A stretch of 49,547 nt of DNA from Oscillospiraceae bacterium (GCA_017435525.1 JAFSEW010000054.1:1-49547); one strand, 5' to 3'; positions 24,269-33,228 are shown, numbered from the stretch's first letter. Notes: generated by a model not told the origin, from the sequence alone. Made by a program: numbers and translations.

Positions 24269-25978
24269 TTAGCCAATCAGGCTCCAATCCTCAAACAGCC
24301 AGTTGCGGCCGGTCTCGCTGTCGATTTCGAAAATCGGCTCGGGGATGGACACTCTGGAGCTGTTGTAGTAATACATAGAGTTCAGGGAGTATGCAGGGAT
24401 TTTGAACGCAGCCTCACGGGCAGCAACCTGCAGGGCATCGCCGGCTTCCTTGGCGTCAGCATCGTCCATGCAGGTGATGTATGCGTCGTAGAAGGGATCG
24501 ATTGCCTTGGCGCGCTCTTCCTCCAGACCGATGGTGTTCGCATTGGTGGAGAGCTGAGATTCGTACATGGTGAGGGGGTCAACAGCGCCGGAGTCGCCGC
24601 CGTAGGACAGGTCATAGTTGCGGTCAACATTCAGCAGGGCGTTCAGGTCGCCGGTCAGCAGGTGGGTCTCAACGGTGATGCCAGCCTTGGCGAAATCCTG
24701 CTTGATGAGGGCCATAACATCCAGCGTAGTCTGATCATCATAGTAGTGGCAGATATCAATGACCTGGCTGAAATCGTAGTTTACGGACTTGAGCAGTGCA
24801 ACAGCACCGTCGATATCCTGCTCAGGCAGCGGAATATCATCATTGTACAGGTCGCTGACAGGATTGACAAAGGTGGAAAGACCGACAGCCTGGCCGGTAT
24901 AGAAGGAGGCAATGGCATTCTTGTCAAAGATCATATCGAAAGCCTGGCGAACCACGGGGTTCTTCAGGTCTTCCTTCAGCTTGCCGTCAGCGCGGTAAGA
25001 GCAGTTGAAGGCGAAGGAACGGGTATAGAAGGAGGGCACAAGCTGGGCAGTGATGTCACTGTTCTGACTGGTAACGTTATTGGCAACCTCGATATCATTG
25101 AGGGCGTTCTTCCAGGCAAAGTCCAGATTGCCTGCGATCAGTGCAGCAACGACTGCATCGTTACCGCCGGCAGCATAGTTGGTGAACAGGACCTTGGGGA
25201 TACCAGGCTGCTCGCCGTAGTACTTAGCATTTGCGGTCAGAATTACGTAATCCGGGAAGGAGACTTCTTCAATGACGTACTGGCCACAGGTAACAGGATT
25301 GCTCCAGAAGGGCTCATAGGTGGTGATGTCAGCATAGGCGACATTCTTGAGCAGATGTGCAGGCAGGATCTTGACCACAGCCAGGCCATAGAGCAGGCCG
25401 CGATCCGGGCTGGCAAGATTCAGAATCACATTATTGCCTTCCACAGAGATACCACTCATCTCGGTGGCTTTACCGGAGGCAACATCTGCATAGCCGAGAA
25501 TCTTGCCGAGAGGGGCACAGTAGCTGGAGGCAGAACCGACACAAGCATTCAGAGACCAAACGATATCCTCAGTGGTCACAGGCGTGCCATCGGACCATAC
25601 GGCATCTTCACGGATGGTGAAAGTATATGTCTTACCGTCTCCGGAAACACTGTAGTTGCTGGCAAGCTTGTTCTCGTAAGTACCGTCTGCATTCTGGACG
25701 ATCAAGGAATCGTACAGCATGAAGGGAATCAGGCTCTGAAGGTCCAACCAGGGGTTCTCAAACACAGTGTCGATACCGATACCCTGATGCCACTGAGCCA
25801 TCATAATAGCTTCTTCATCATCTTCAGAACCGGCCGCCTCGCCATCGTTGGCATTGCCGGGATTCTTGTTCTCGTTGGGGGTGGGGGGATCAGTCTCGAC
25901 AGGTCCATTGCCGGCACCACAGGCAGCTAGGCTAAAGAGCATAGCCAGAACCAGCAAAAACGAAAGCAGTTTTTTCAT
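24269..25978 (-). CDS. Extracellular solute-binding protein family 5 (OppA/SatA-like lipoprotein)
   Basis: A protein of 569 residues. Signal peptide MKKLLSFLLVLAMLFSLAAC with lipobox LAAC gives a lipid anchor at the Cys. A Glu/Asn/Gly-rich linker follows, then the large family 5 binding domain with YTFTIREDAVWSDGTPVTTEDI and the late RQAFDMIFDKNAIASF. Family members bind peptides, nickel, sugars or sialic acid. It is the first gene of the operon, divergent from the histidine kinase. ATG 25978 has GGAGGAAT upstream; the frame starts at 25984 but that ATA/ATG choice adds only two residues. Confidence 0.92.
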   Translation of the reverse strand: MKKLLSFLLVLAMLFSLAACGAGNGPVETDPPTPNENKNPGNANDGEAAGSEDDEEAIMMAQWHQGIGIDTVFENPWLDLQSLIPFMLYDSLIVQNADGTYENKLASNYSVSGDGKTYTFTIREDAVWSDGTPVTTEDIVWSLNACVGSASSYCAPLGKILGYADVASGKATEMSGISVEGNNVILNLASPDRGLLYGLAVVKILPAHLLKNVAYADITTYEPFWSNPVTCGQYVIEEVSFPDYVILTANAKYYGEQPGIPKVLFTNYAAGGNDAVVAALIAGNLDFAWKNALNDIEVANNVTSQNSDITAQLVPSFYTRSFAFNCSYRADGKLKEDLKNPVVRQAFDMIFDKNAIASFYTGQAVGLSTFVNPVSDLYNDDIPLPEQDIDGAVALLKSVNYDFSQVIDICHYYDDQTTLDVMALIKQDFAKAGITVETHLLTGDLNALLNVDRNYDLSYGGDSGAVDPLTMYESQLSTNANTIGLEEERAKAIDPFYDAYITCMDDADAKEAGDALQVAAREAAFKIPAYSLNSMYYYNSSRVSIPEPIFEIDSETGRNWLFEDWSLIG

Positions 25979-26054
25979 AATCAAATTCCTCCATTTCTTT
26001 CTCTTTAGTGTTTTGGTGTTGTTCGGCTTTATTGAAGATTACCGACCTGCTGCA

Positions 26055-26084
26055 ATCATAGCATAGACAAATTTGCACGGTCAA
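26055..26084 (-). promoter_or_regulatory. Probable promoter of the binding-protein operon
   Basis: On the minus strand, TTGACC (26079-26084), 18-nt spacer, TATGAT (26055-26060). The start would lie about 70 nt before the gene. Operator sites for the neighbouring YesN-like regulator would be expected in 25979-26295 but none was recognised. Confidence 0.6.
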
Positions 26085-26295
26085 TCGTCTCCCGTCAATA
26101 GGATAATTATTCGGGGAAAATACTAACTGAACAGGTGTCGAATCAGAAAAACTTATGGTATGATGTGTATGTAAAGAGGCAGCGTATTAGGCATCCTTGC
26201 CAAACCTTCCTTAACAAACACATGCAATTATAGTAATTTGATATAAAAATCCAGCCACTTTCCCATCCATTTTTATATTTCTGATTAGGTGTGCT

Positions 26296-28140
26296 ATGAG
26301 AAAAAAACAGAGAAAAAACCGCCGTCCAGCAATTTCCAGAACGCGTATTCGCACCCGGATTATGCTTTCTTTGCTTTCCCTTTCCCTGGCTATGATTATA
26401 TATGTGGGTTTTGCCTCCTATCGCCTTGCTTCCGAAAAAGTCACTGAAGTGAGCCTTCGTCTTTCAGAGAGTTACACAAACTCCGCAACTACGGCGCTGA
26501 ATAAAGCATTGATGGAGGTGCGGTCGTGGTCGCTTCAGTTTCTGTCTCTCCCCCAGCTTCAGGATGCGGTCTATGGCAACGGAACGGTACGGGACAGCAG
26601 CGAACTGCAGCGCAATGCGGCACTGCTAATGGCGTCCGCAGAAGCAAATGGCCCCAAAATGGAATTCGTCTCCCTGCTTTCAGCAAACGACAGCTTTTCT
26701 GTTTTTTTATCTGACTATACGCTGCCCTTTTCCGATTATGCAAGCTGCATCGATTATTTTTCCCAGCAGGATGAAAAAGTGCTTTACGACTACACCAGTC
26801 CCCGGTGGCTGCTATGTACGGCAGAAGGAAAGCAGGGATCGCACAATGTACTGGTCTTCCTTCGCTTCATCTATCAACCGATCGGCATGCAAAAAATGGG
26901 AGCCATGGTCTTCGGTATCTCCGAGGACTGGCTAAGCGACGTCTACACCACCTATGCCGAGGATGCCTTCATTATTGCAAAAGACGGTGTTTTTTTCTCA
27001 TCCGGCGGCAACGAACGGCTTGTGGGAAAAGCGTTCCAGCAGAACGAAGCCATGCTGGAGGCAATCCGAAGCGAAGGAGCGAAAGGAGCAGCAAGTGCCC
27101 AATATAAGGAAAGGAACGGCCGCGAACAGATCGTATCCTACCAGCAGCTTTCCAATACGCACGCTTACCTGGTTGTTCCCTTCGACCTGTACGAAGGAAT
27201 CAGTGCACAGGAAATGAAAGCCTTCCTTCACTCCGTCATCCTTATGGGAGCGATCGGACTGCTGACTACAGCAGTGCTGTCCTGGCTGGTGGCCAACAGG
27301 CTCTCCCGATCCATTGCGGAGCTCACCGGATTCACCAAGCGAGTTGAGCGTGGCGAGACAAGTCTGCGCTATGGGCCGGTCGGCCATGATGAGGTCGCCT
27401 ATCTGGGCAAACAGATCAACAACATGCTTGACCAGCTCCAAACGGCTGCGCAGCAGCGCGAGGAGGATCTCCGTGCAAATCAAGAGCTGGCGTTACAGCT
27501 CAACCAGATGCAGATCAATCCCCACCTGCTGTATAACAGTCTAGACGCACTGCTGTGGGTGCTGGGCCAGGAGCGTTTGCAGGATGCATGGGATCTGACG
27601 GTCTCACTGAGCGAATTCTTCAAAACAACGCTCTCTCGCGGTCGGACGAAAATCCCACTCTTCAAAGAGCTAGAGCTGATCCACCACTATATCAGCATCC
27701 AGCGAATGGCCCGCCAAAAGCAATATTCTGTGGAATTTAACATCGCACCGGAACTGAAAGCCCTTCCGGTCATCAAGTTGACAATACAGCCACTGGTAGA
27801 AAACTCGGTGATTCACGGTTTTGCAGGCTATCGGGATAACGGAACAATTCAAATATCTGCCGCACGGTGCGGAGATTTTGTAGATATTTTGGTGAGGGAC
27901 AACGGGATCGGCATGCTACCAGAGGAAGTCGTGAAGATCAATAATATCATGCAACGCACAATCCTGCCGGATGACTTCCAGCATTTCGGCCTGTTCAACA
28001 TCAACCGTCGTATCGTGCAGGCTTACGGGAAAGGGTGCGGCCTGTGCATCGAGAGCGAAATCAGTGTCTATACGACCATCCGCATGCGCATCCCGTACCA
28101 ACCCGGAGAGCCAGTACCGGAATCCCCGCCCGACCCCTAA
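26296..28140 (+). CDS. YesM-like sensor histidine kinase
   Basis: A protein of 614 residues. Membrane helix at about 23-42, extracellular sensor of ~260 residues, second helix near 310-335, HAMP linker, then the His_kinase domain with H410 in QINPHLLYNSLDALLW (the phosphorylated His) and a C-terminal ATPase with LVENSVIHGF (N box) and DNGIGML (G1). It probably senses an extracellular sugar and phosphorylates the regulator immediately downstream. The start has a modest site (AGGTG). It is transcribed away from the transporter operon, the usual arrangement for such a pair and its target. Confidence 0.93.
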   Translation: MRKKQRKNRRPAISRTRIRTRIMLSLLSLSLAMIIYVGFASYRLASEKVTEVSLRLSESYTNSATTALNKALMEVRSWSLQFLSLPQLQDAVYGNGTVRDSSELQRNAALLMASAEANGPKMEFVSLLSANDSFSVFLSDYTLPFSDYASCIDYFSQQDEKVLYDYTSPRWLLCTAEGKQGSHNVLVFLRFIYQPIGMQKMGAMVFGISEDWLSDVYTTYAEDAFIIAKDGVFFSSGGNERLVGKAFQQNEAMLEAIRSEGAKGAASAQYKERNGREQIVSYQQLSNTHAYLVVPFDLYEGISAQEMKAFLHSVILMGAIGLLTTAVLSWLVANRLSRSIAELTGFTKRVERGETSLRYGPVGHDEVAYLGKQINNMLDQLQTAAQQREEDLRANQELALQLNQMQINPHLLYNSLDALLWVLGQERLQDAWDLTVSLSEFFKTTLSRGRTKIPLFKELELIHHYISIQRMARQKQYSVEFNIAPELKALPVIKLTIQPLVENSVIHGFAGYRDNGTIQISAARCGDFVDILVRDNGIGMLPEEVVKINNIMQRTILPDDFQHFGLFNINRRIVQAYGKGCGLCIESEISVYTTIRMRIPYQPGEPVPESPPDP

Positions 28141-28154
28141 AAAGGAGAAAGCTT

Positions 28155-29744
28155 ATGTTTGACGTTATGATTGTTGAAGATGATCAACAAGCCAGAGATC
28201 GCCTGAAAACGATTATCGACTGGGAAACGCTGCCAGTTCGACTGGCCTGCGAAGCAGCGGACAGCAACACTGCGATGGAGCTGTATCTGCTGCACCGTCC
28301 TAAGATCCTTATCACCGACATCCGCATCCCTATCATCTCTGGCGTGGAGCTGGCAGAAATGCTGAAGAAAGAAGACCCAGATCTGCAGATAATCGTGATC
28401 ACCGGCTATGAAGATTTCGAAATGGCCCGGCGTAGCGTGAATGTGGGTGTTGTGGATCTGTTGCGCAAACCGATCTTCAAGGATGCGATCAACAGCAGCC
28501 TGAAAAAGGTGGTAGATCACTTCTGGAACAAACAGCAGGAGCGCTACTCCGCAAACTTTCTGGAGCAATTGATTGAGGAACACCTGCCACAGCTGCAGGA
28601 GACATTTATCGCCAACCTCCTCCGGAAACCAACGGTTGATGCCGCCAGAATCGAGGCACAGTTCCAACAACTGGGTATCCGCTGCGAGGGCCCATACTAC
28701 GCCGTCGTTATGCTGATGGTACAGCTTCCAGAGGGAATCTCTCTCGGCCACGAGACGATGTTGCTACAAGATGCGCTCTCAGCCAATCTGCTTGAGAACG
28801 GCTTTCAGGTGTATTCCTTTGTCGACTCCCATTCCCGGCTGAGCGGCATCATTAGCTCTCCCACCGCCGACCCGGACAACGCCATTGAGGAGATACTGAT
28901 CCGCACGAGAGATCAGGTCAGTTTCTTGATAGGTGCGCAGGTGCTAGCCGGCATCGGCCACACCGTTAATAGTCTCTCGCAGCTGCACGAGTCCCGCTCA
29001 GGTGCACTGACGGCGCTCAACTATCAGTGCATACTCGGCAGCGACTCCATTATGCACTTCAAAAACATGGAACAGATGGACACAGTATTCCACACGCAGG
29101 AGTCCATCCACGCCTATCTGCTACAAAAGTTCCGGGAGAATAACTTCCCCGCTATCACGACTGCCGTGCACAATCACATCACCGTCCTATCCGCCTACGG
29201 AAATCCGTTGAAAAATATCAAGAGCTTCCTGTTTGAATACGTGCAGAACATCACGAATGAGGCGCTGCGGCTGGATCTGGAGTTGTACCGCATTGAGTCC
29301 TATGTACCGGCTATCCTGCATCTAATACAGAACGACCCGGCTGAGGTCTGCGCAGAGGAGATACTCCACCTCACCGAGCAGCTTCTAAACGCCCTATTCT
29401 TTCGAAGAGAGACGAAGAGCAGCTATCTGATCAGTATGGCAAAAGATTATATCCAGTCTAATTTGGGAAATGAACGGCTGAATCTGGAAGCCGTTAGCGA
29501 CCATGTAGGGCTATCGCGCATCTATTTCTGCAAGCTCTTCCATCAAGTGGAGGGAATCAGCTTCAGCAGCTATCTTCGTCAGGAGCGCATCAAAAAGGCA
29601 AAGGAACTGCTGCTGACGACAAATTTGAAAGTCTTCGAGGTCAGCGACGCAGTCGGTTTTTCAAACGCAAAGTATTTCAGTTTTGCGTTCAAGCAGTTCA
29701 CCGGGCTAACGCCGTTGGAATTCAAGAATCAGCCACGAAACTGA
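28155..29744 (+). CDS. YesN-like response regulator with AraC-type HTH
   Basis: A protein of 529 residues. The receiver domain has the acidic pocket VEDD, phospho-acceptor D55 in ITDIRIP and K105 in RKPIF. A long middle region (about 130-420) links to the C-terminal AraC/XylS DNA-binding domain, whose two helix-turn-helix units include LEAVSDHVGLSRIYFCKLFH and VFEVSDAVGFSNAKYFSFAFK. AAAGGAGAAAG precedes ATG 28155; the frame is open back to 28035, but that overlaps the kinase gene. It should activate the divergent transporter operon. Stop lies 95 nt before the IS element. Confidence 0.93.
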   Translation: MFDVMIVEDDQQARDRLKTIIDWETLPVRLACEAADSNTAMELYLLHRPKILITDIRIPIISGVELAEMLKKEDPDLQIIVITGYEDFEMARRSVNVGVVDLLRKPIFKDAINSSLKKVVDHFWNKQQERYSANFLEQLIEEHLPQLQETFIANLLRKPTVDAARIEAQFQQLGIRCEGPYYAVVMLMVQLPEGISLGHETMLLQDALSANLLENGFQVYSFVDSHSRLSGIISSPTADPDNAIEEILIRTRDQVSFLIGAQVLAGIGHTVNSLSQLHESRSGALTALNYQCILGSDSIMHFKNMEQMDTVFHTQESIHAYLLQKFRENNFPAITTAVHNHITVLSAYGNPLKNIKSFLFEYVQNITNEALRLDLELYRIESYVPAILHLIQNDPAEVCAEEILHLTEQLLNALFFRRETKSSYLISMAKDYIQSNLGNERLNLEAVSDHVGLSRIYFCKLFHQVEGISFSSYLRQERIKKAKELLLTTNLKVFEVSDAVGFSNAKYFSFAFKQFTGLTPLEFKNQPRN

Positions 29745-29876
29745 AGCTCCTGCCAAGTGATGTAGAAGGCATTCCCCCACCGACTATCATCTGCCTCGCT
29801 GCTGTGATGCTTAAGTCATGACCTCCGGCCAAGTGCATCTGTCAAGGAAAAGTAGACACTGAAAAACACCATAGTT

Positions 29877-30653
29877 TTAGAAGTCCAGTTCGGTCTTATA
29901 CTGAACTGGGCTTTTATAGCCCAAGGCGGCCGCAGGTCGCCTGTTATTGAAGTAATGTACATACTTGTCCAAGAGCAAGGTGACATTCTCCGCAGAAGCC
30001 AAACCAAAGTCAAGATAGAGTTCTTCTTTCATCCATCCGTTTAATGCTTCAATTATTGGATTATCTGTTGGAGTTCCCTCTCGCGACATTGACCGAAGTA
30101 TGTTATAATGTTCGTGGGCCTGGCAAAAAGCCCGTGAGGAGTAGACGGAACCCTGGTCGGTGTGGAAGACTACCTGGGGTGTCTGCTCCTCTTTCTTTCC
30201 AACGAGCAACATCAACTGATCCAAACAATGGTAATATGGTTTATTGGTTACGATCTTTTCTAACGGTCTCTCAGATCTGAAATTTCGGCTCAATATATTG
30301 GCATATCTCGCGTGTTCTGCTCCTTCGGCAACCGGCACCTTACGACGAGGAAAATACCCTTTAATTCCTAGCCTTTTCATAGATTTCCAGACTGTAGGAT
30401 CACTAACAACCCAGCCAAATTCAAGGCACAACTTGTCCCTGATCTGTCGGTATCCCATCATAGGATGATGGTTGTGAATGTCTAATACAAAGTTATCCAA
30501 TATCTGATTTGTTTTTTCGTAACGATTTATCTGGCCATCTCTCCTTAACCACTTGTAGTAGCCACTACGAGAGACACCGTAAATACCGCATAATTCGCTG
30601 ACCGAGTGTTTATCTGTCTGCCTTTGAATTTCGGCATACATCTCTTGGATCAT
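29877..30653 (-). CDS. IS3-family transposase OrfB with internal deletion
   Basis: A protein of 258 residues, about 40-50 shorter than typical OrfB. The N-terminal HTH_21 part (SVSELCGIYGVSRSGYYKWL) and the C-terminal DDE part (FHTDQGSVYSS, SREGTPTDN, catalytic Glu in WMKEELY) are present. The expected stretch from the first catalytic Asp (usually WVTDIT...) to a conserved YLD is missing: LEKIVT runs straight into NKPYYHCLDQLM. This is an in-frame deletion removing the first metal-binding residue. The frame is otherwise open. It is expressed as a fusion with OrfA by -1 frameshift. Confidence 0.88.
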   Translation of the reverse strand: MIQEMYAEIQRQTDKHSVSELCGIYGVSRSGYYKWLRRDGQINRYEKTNQILDNFVLDIHNHHPMMGYRQIRDKLCLEFGWVVSDPTVWKSMKRLGIKGYFPRRKVPVAEGAEHARYANILSRNFRSERPLEKIVTNKPYYHCLDQLMLLVGKKEEQTPQVVFHTDQGSVYSSRAFCQAHEHYNILRSMSREGTPTDNPIIEALNGWMKEELYLDFGLASAENVTLLLDKYVHYFNNRRPAAALGYKSPVQYKTELDF

Positions 30654-30997
30654 CTTCTTCGGGCATCGCCCCCTTTTCGTTCGTTCAGTTTTTTTAGGCG
30701 AAGCACCTCAGCATCCTTTTTGACCAATTCGCGTTTGAGTATCTCTATTTGATACTGCAGTTGTTCTTCGTAGGTCAGTTCTTTCTTTTGTATGTATCGA
30801 GATAAGGGATTACCAGGCTTCTTCTTGGGTTCAAGCCCTGCTTCTCCTTCTGCAAGATACCGATTCGTCCACCTGAGAACCTGGCTTTGATTGCAGCCAA
30901 TCTCCCTTGCCAACTCTCTGCAAGTTTCTCCTGCTAAGTTTCTCTTTACAATGGATAGTTTTTCTTCTTTTGTTCTGACAGTATACTCTCTTGCCAT
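30650..30997 (-). CDS. IS3-family OrfA
   Basis: A protein of 115 residues: HTH region VKRNLAGETCRELAREIGCNQSQVLRWTNRY followed by a leucine-zipper-like helix ending KKDAEVLRLKKLNERK. ATG 30997 is preferred to an upstream extension. Near the end, minus-strand AAAAGGGGG (30669-30677) followed by GGGC/GCCC stem makes a -1 frameshift signal of the IS3 type, and the -1 frame joins OrfB without a stop. Confidence 0.88.
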   Translation of the reverse strand: MAREYTVRTKEEKLSIVKRNLAGETCRELAREIGCNQSQVLRWTNRYLAEGEAGLEPKKKPGNPLSRYIQKKELTYEEQLQYQIEILKRELVKKDAEVLRLKKLNERKGGDARRR

Positions 30998-31026
30998 ATT
31001 TCTACCTCCAATTCTATAATAGCACA

Positions 31027-31064
31027 AAAATGATGGCAGGCACGTTTGTGTCTACCATCATTTT
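31027..31064. terminator. Hairpin at the right end of the IS element
   Basis: A perfect 10-bp stem AAAATGATGG (31027-31036) with CCATCATTTT (31055-31064). It may protect the element from outside transcription. Confidence 0.5.
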
Positions 31065-31122
31065 ATCACTTCACGTGGAAATAGCGTTGCATTGTATCAA
31101 ATTGTGTAGTATATGCCACGAG

Positions 31123-31158
31123 AGAAAGAGGAAGCATATGCTTCCTCTTTCTTTTATT
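31123..31158 (+). terminator. Terminator beyond the IS element
   Basis: A near-perfect 15-bp palindrome (31123-31137 with 31139-31153) with T run. It is likely the original terminator of the regulator gene, displaced by the IS insertion. Confidence 0.7.
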
Positions 31159-31221
31159 TTGAAGTGGGAAACGAACGGTTAAGTGCGGCGCGGTCGGAAA
31201 CAGGTCCCACCCCCGGCGGCA

Positions 31222-31262
31222 AATAAGCAGATGCCCCAATGAGGTGTCTGCTTATTCTTTTA
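31222..31262 (+). terminator. Second terminator-like hairpin
   Basis: AATAAGCAGA (31222-31231) pairs with TCTGCTTATT (31247-31256), followed by CTTTTA. It lies between the IS element and the collagen-like pseudogene. Confidence 0.6.
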
Positions 31263-31313
31263 CAAGAAAGCAGCATCATTCCGGCATGGAATCGTGCTGC
31301 AGTCATCAAGAGG

Positions 31314-31974
31314 TTATTGAATCTGCGTGATTACCAAGTGAGCAGATACTGGGCGGGTCCCGCCAGCCAGCGGGGTAATTGTCAGGGCTGCTGCAGTTCC
31401 TTCAGGGTTTCGCACAGTCAAAACAGAGTTGATAACGGTTGTTTCCACAATCGCCATTCCAACAATTTGGGAGACTCCTGTCGCACGGCCTGCCACTGTA
31501 TATGCTAAATCTTCTCCATTCAAGGTCAGAATCAGCTGCCCGCCTCGGTCACACTTACCTGGAACAACACCTGATAGGTGCCAATTTCTGCCAAGTTGAA
31601 TGAGCTGGGGCCGGATCGGATAATGCCGGATCCATTGTTGGGACCATCCTGCGGGAAACTGACATCCGTACCAGGTGCCACGGTTGCAGCGTTGTCAGGA
31701 GGCATTAACGCAAAGAAATCTGCATAGTTCAACACGCCACCGGCAGGGCCAGCGACACCAGCGGGACCTTGCGGACCGGCAGGGCCTGCTATACCGGAAG
31801 GTCCCTGAGGGCCAACGGGACCTGTGGACCGGCGGGTCCCGGCGGGCAATTCGTACAGCAGAAACTGTAATTCCTATCCGTGCAACCACACTCTTTGGGA
31901 TGGTGGCGTTTGCACGAATTATCATCGAATTGTGAATCACACTTTCTATCATCAAAGTCATTGTATCTGTTCAA
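31314..31974 (-). pseudogene. Collagen-like (BclA-type) protein gene with two single-base deletions
   Basis: Three minus-strand frames join into one protein. The N-terminal part (TTG start at 31974, AGAGGG upstream) is Cys-rich, ending CPPGPAGPQ. Near 31821 one G is missing, and the next frame continues GPVGPQGPSGIAGPAGPQ, the collagen Gly-X-Y repeat, then VLNYADFFALMPPDNAATV. At about 31537 another base is missing, after which the last frame continues NGEDLAYTVAGRATG to HLVITQIQ. The C-terminal domain is the BclA/exosporium-like trimerisation type. Both lesions are 1-base losses in short G/C runs. It is either a pseudogene or, less likely, a sequencing error or phase-variable gene. Confidence 0.85.
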
Positions 31975-32073
31975 TAGAAACCCTCTTCAAATTAAATTTG
32001 TACTTCATCTTATGTGATTTCGACATGATCTGACACAACAACCAGTGGCTGGACCGTTCAAATTGCTTTGTTA

Positions 32074-32357
32074 TTACTCGATATCCATGTGAACATAGTA
32101 CGCATCTATTGCATAAGCATACCGCACTTCCGGTTGCTTCTGTACCCAGGCAAGCGTCTGCCTTGCAGATTTCCCTTCAACGCGCAGATCAATTGCTTTA
32201 CCGCTTAAATGTAGGCTGTCTGACATACAGCCTACATTGCATTGTCCTTTTGAAAGCTGACGGTGGCAGCTTTGGATCCTGCTCCCCAAATTCCGTCGAT
32301 CTCGCCGCCATAATATCCGAGATAGTATAGCTGCCGCTGCTTTTGCTTTGTGGTCAT
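32074..32357 (-). pseudogene. Remnant of a peptidoglycan-binding and M15 peptidase gene
   Basis: ATG 32357 with GGGGAGGGC upstream starts a 41-residue peptidoglycan-binding-like fragment (GYYGGEIDGIWGAGSKAATVSFQ) that stops at 32232. Without a normal link the C-terminal end of an M15 D,D-carboxypeptidase appears in another frame: SLHLSGKAIDLRVEGKS and YYVHMDIE, which hold the zinc-binding pattern HxxGxAxD and the final His. The middle, including a zinc ligand, is missing. A 12-bp inverted repeat lies at the junction. This is clearly a decayed lysin or D,D-peptidase gene. Confidence 0.8.
32208..32238. repeat. 12-bp inverted repeat at the deletion junction
   Basis: AATGTAGGCTGT (32208-32219) is the exact reverse complement of 32227-32238, loop 7 nt. 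It lies exactly where the two peptidase fragments meet and includes the premature stop. Confidence 0.75.
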
Positions 32358-32509
32358 GCTGCCCTCCCCTTTCCTTAACGGCATCGTCCTATTATATGAA
32401 CTAAGGGAACTGAATGTGCAGATCTGAATATAATGTCTAAAAGTAATAGGGAAATGTCTCTCAGATTCATTATGAACCCGCAACATGCAGACAAAATCAT
32501 AGCTGCTGT

Positions 32510-32537
32510 AAAAGCGGTGCTGTTAAGCACCGCTTTT
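32510..32537 (-). terminator. Terminator that contains the yesL stop codon
   Basis: A perfect 12-bp stem (32510-32521 with 32526-32537), 4-nt loop TAAC on the minus strand. The TAA stop of the yesL gene (32523-32525) is in the loop. Confidence 0.85.
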
Positions 32538-33167
32538 GGTTTCTTCGGGAATATATTTTTTGAACACCGGCCACAGTATCCACACGATGCCATAGGCAAT
32601 GGCACCGGGAGCCAGCACCGTCCACAAAAACAGCAGGCTCATAAACAGCTCATAGAAAATCTCCCGGGCAATCAGCGGCAGCATCAGCAGGGCACAGGCA
32701 GGAATGGAGCTGCGCAAATGACCCAGACCCATTGCCAGAGCATTGCGCACGGTACCGGCCACGGTATTTTCAAAGTAGGCAGTCAGCGGGAAGATGTAAA
32801 CCGCAGCAATGAAGGTCACGAAGAACATGGCGCTGAACACCAGCATCAGCACCAGCCGGATCAAATTGCTTTCCACCAGGGCGATGAGCCAGAAAAGCAC
32901 CAGCAGCGCCACTGCCACAGCCAGCAGGATCAGCCATAGCACTGTAGCCTTCTTGAAATTATCCCGGAATGCCCGGAAAAAGTCCGTTACCTTGGTGCTG
33001 CGGTCTTCTTTCATGTTGAACATCATCCGAAACAGCGCCGCGCTGGACGCGCCTGCCGTCAGAATCGGCAGACAGCATAAGATCCAAAGCACCGTAAAGA
33101 TCATCAATTCCCCCACCCGGGTCATAAACCGAACCACCGGGGAATCCAGGCCGAATATCTTACCCAT
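32523..33167 (-). CDS. YesL family (DUF624) membrane protein
   Basis: A protein of 214 residues with about five hydrophobic segments and the family opening FGLDSPVVRFMTRVGELM and LWILCCLPILTAGASSAALF. YesL-type proteins travel with carbohydrate ABC transporters and YesM/YesN regulators; function unknown, perhaps assisting a sugar permease. AGGAGGCTCAT precedes the ATG. It lies behind a terminator of the upstream operon, so it may have separate or readthrough expression. Confidence 0.88.
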   Translation of the reverse strand: MGKIFGLDSPVVRFMTRVGELMIFTVLWILCCLPILTAGASSAALFRMMFNMKEDRSTKVTDFFRAFRDNFKKATVLWLILLAVAVALLVLFWLIALVESNLIRLVLMLVFSAMFFVTFIAAVYIFPLTAYFENTVAGTVRNALAMGLGHLRSSIPACALLMLPLIAREIFYELFMSLLFLWTVLAPGAIAYGIVWILWPVFKKYIPEETKSGA

Positions 33168-33183
33168 ATGAGCCTCCTATGAA

Positions 33184-33215
33184 AACGGCAGATTGGCGAT
33201 GGCCAATCTGCCGTT
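33184..33215 (-). terminator. Terminator at the end of the carbohydrate operon
   Basis: A perfect 14-bp stem (33184-33197 with 33202-33215), 4-nt loop, T run on the minus strand. It follows yjbQ. Confidence 0.88.
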
Positions 33216-33228
33216 ACGCGCGTTCAAA

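Larger units (their letters stand above)
29840..31068 (-). mobile_element. IS3-family insertion sequence (IS150-like), probably inactive
   Basis: Contains orfA and orfB overlapping by 4 nt, and imperfect inverted ends: GTAGACAC occurs 12 nt in from 29840 on the left and in the matching position from 31068 on the right. Total about 1229 bp. Boundaries are approximate and no target duplication was evident. The transposase lacks its first catalytic Asp (see orfB), so the copy is likely dead unless helped in trans. It sits between the regulator gene and two terminators. Confidence 0.75.

Noticed and set aside
24662-25930. Plus-strand open frame of 422 codons
   Set aside because: Mirror of the solute-binding protein gene; that gene has signal peptide, lipobox and ribosome site.
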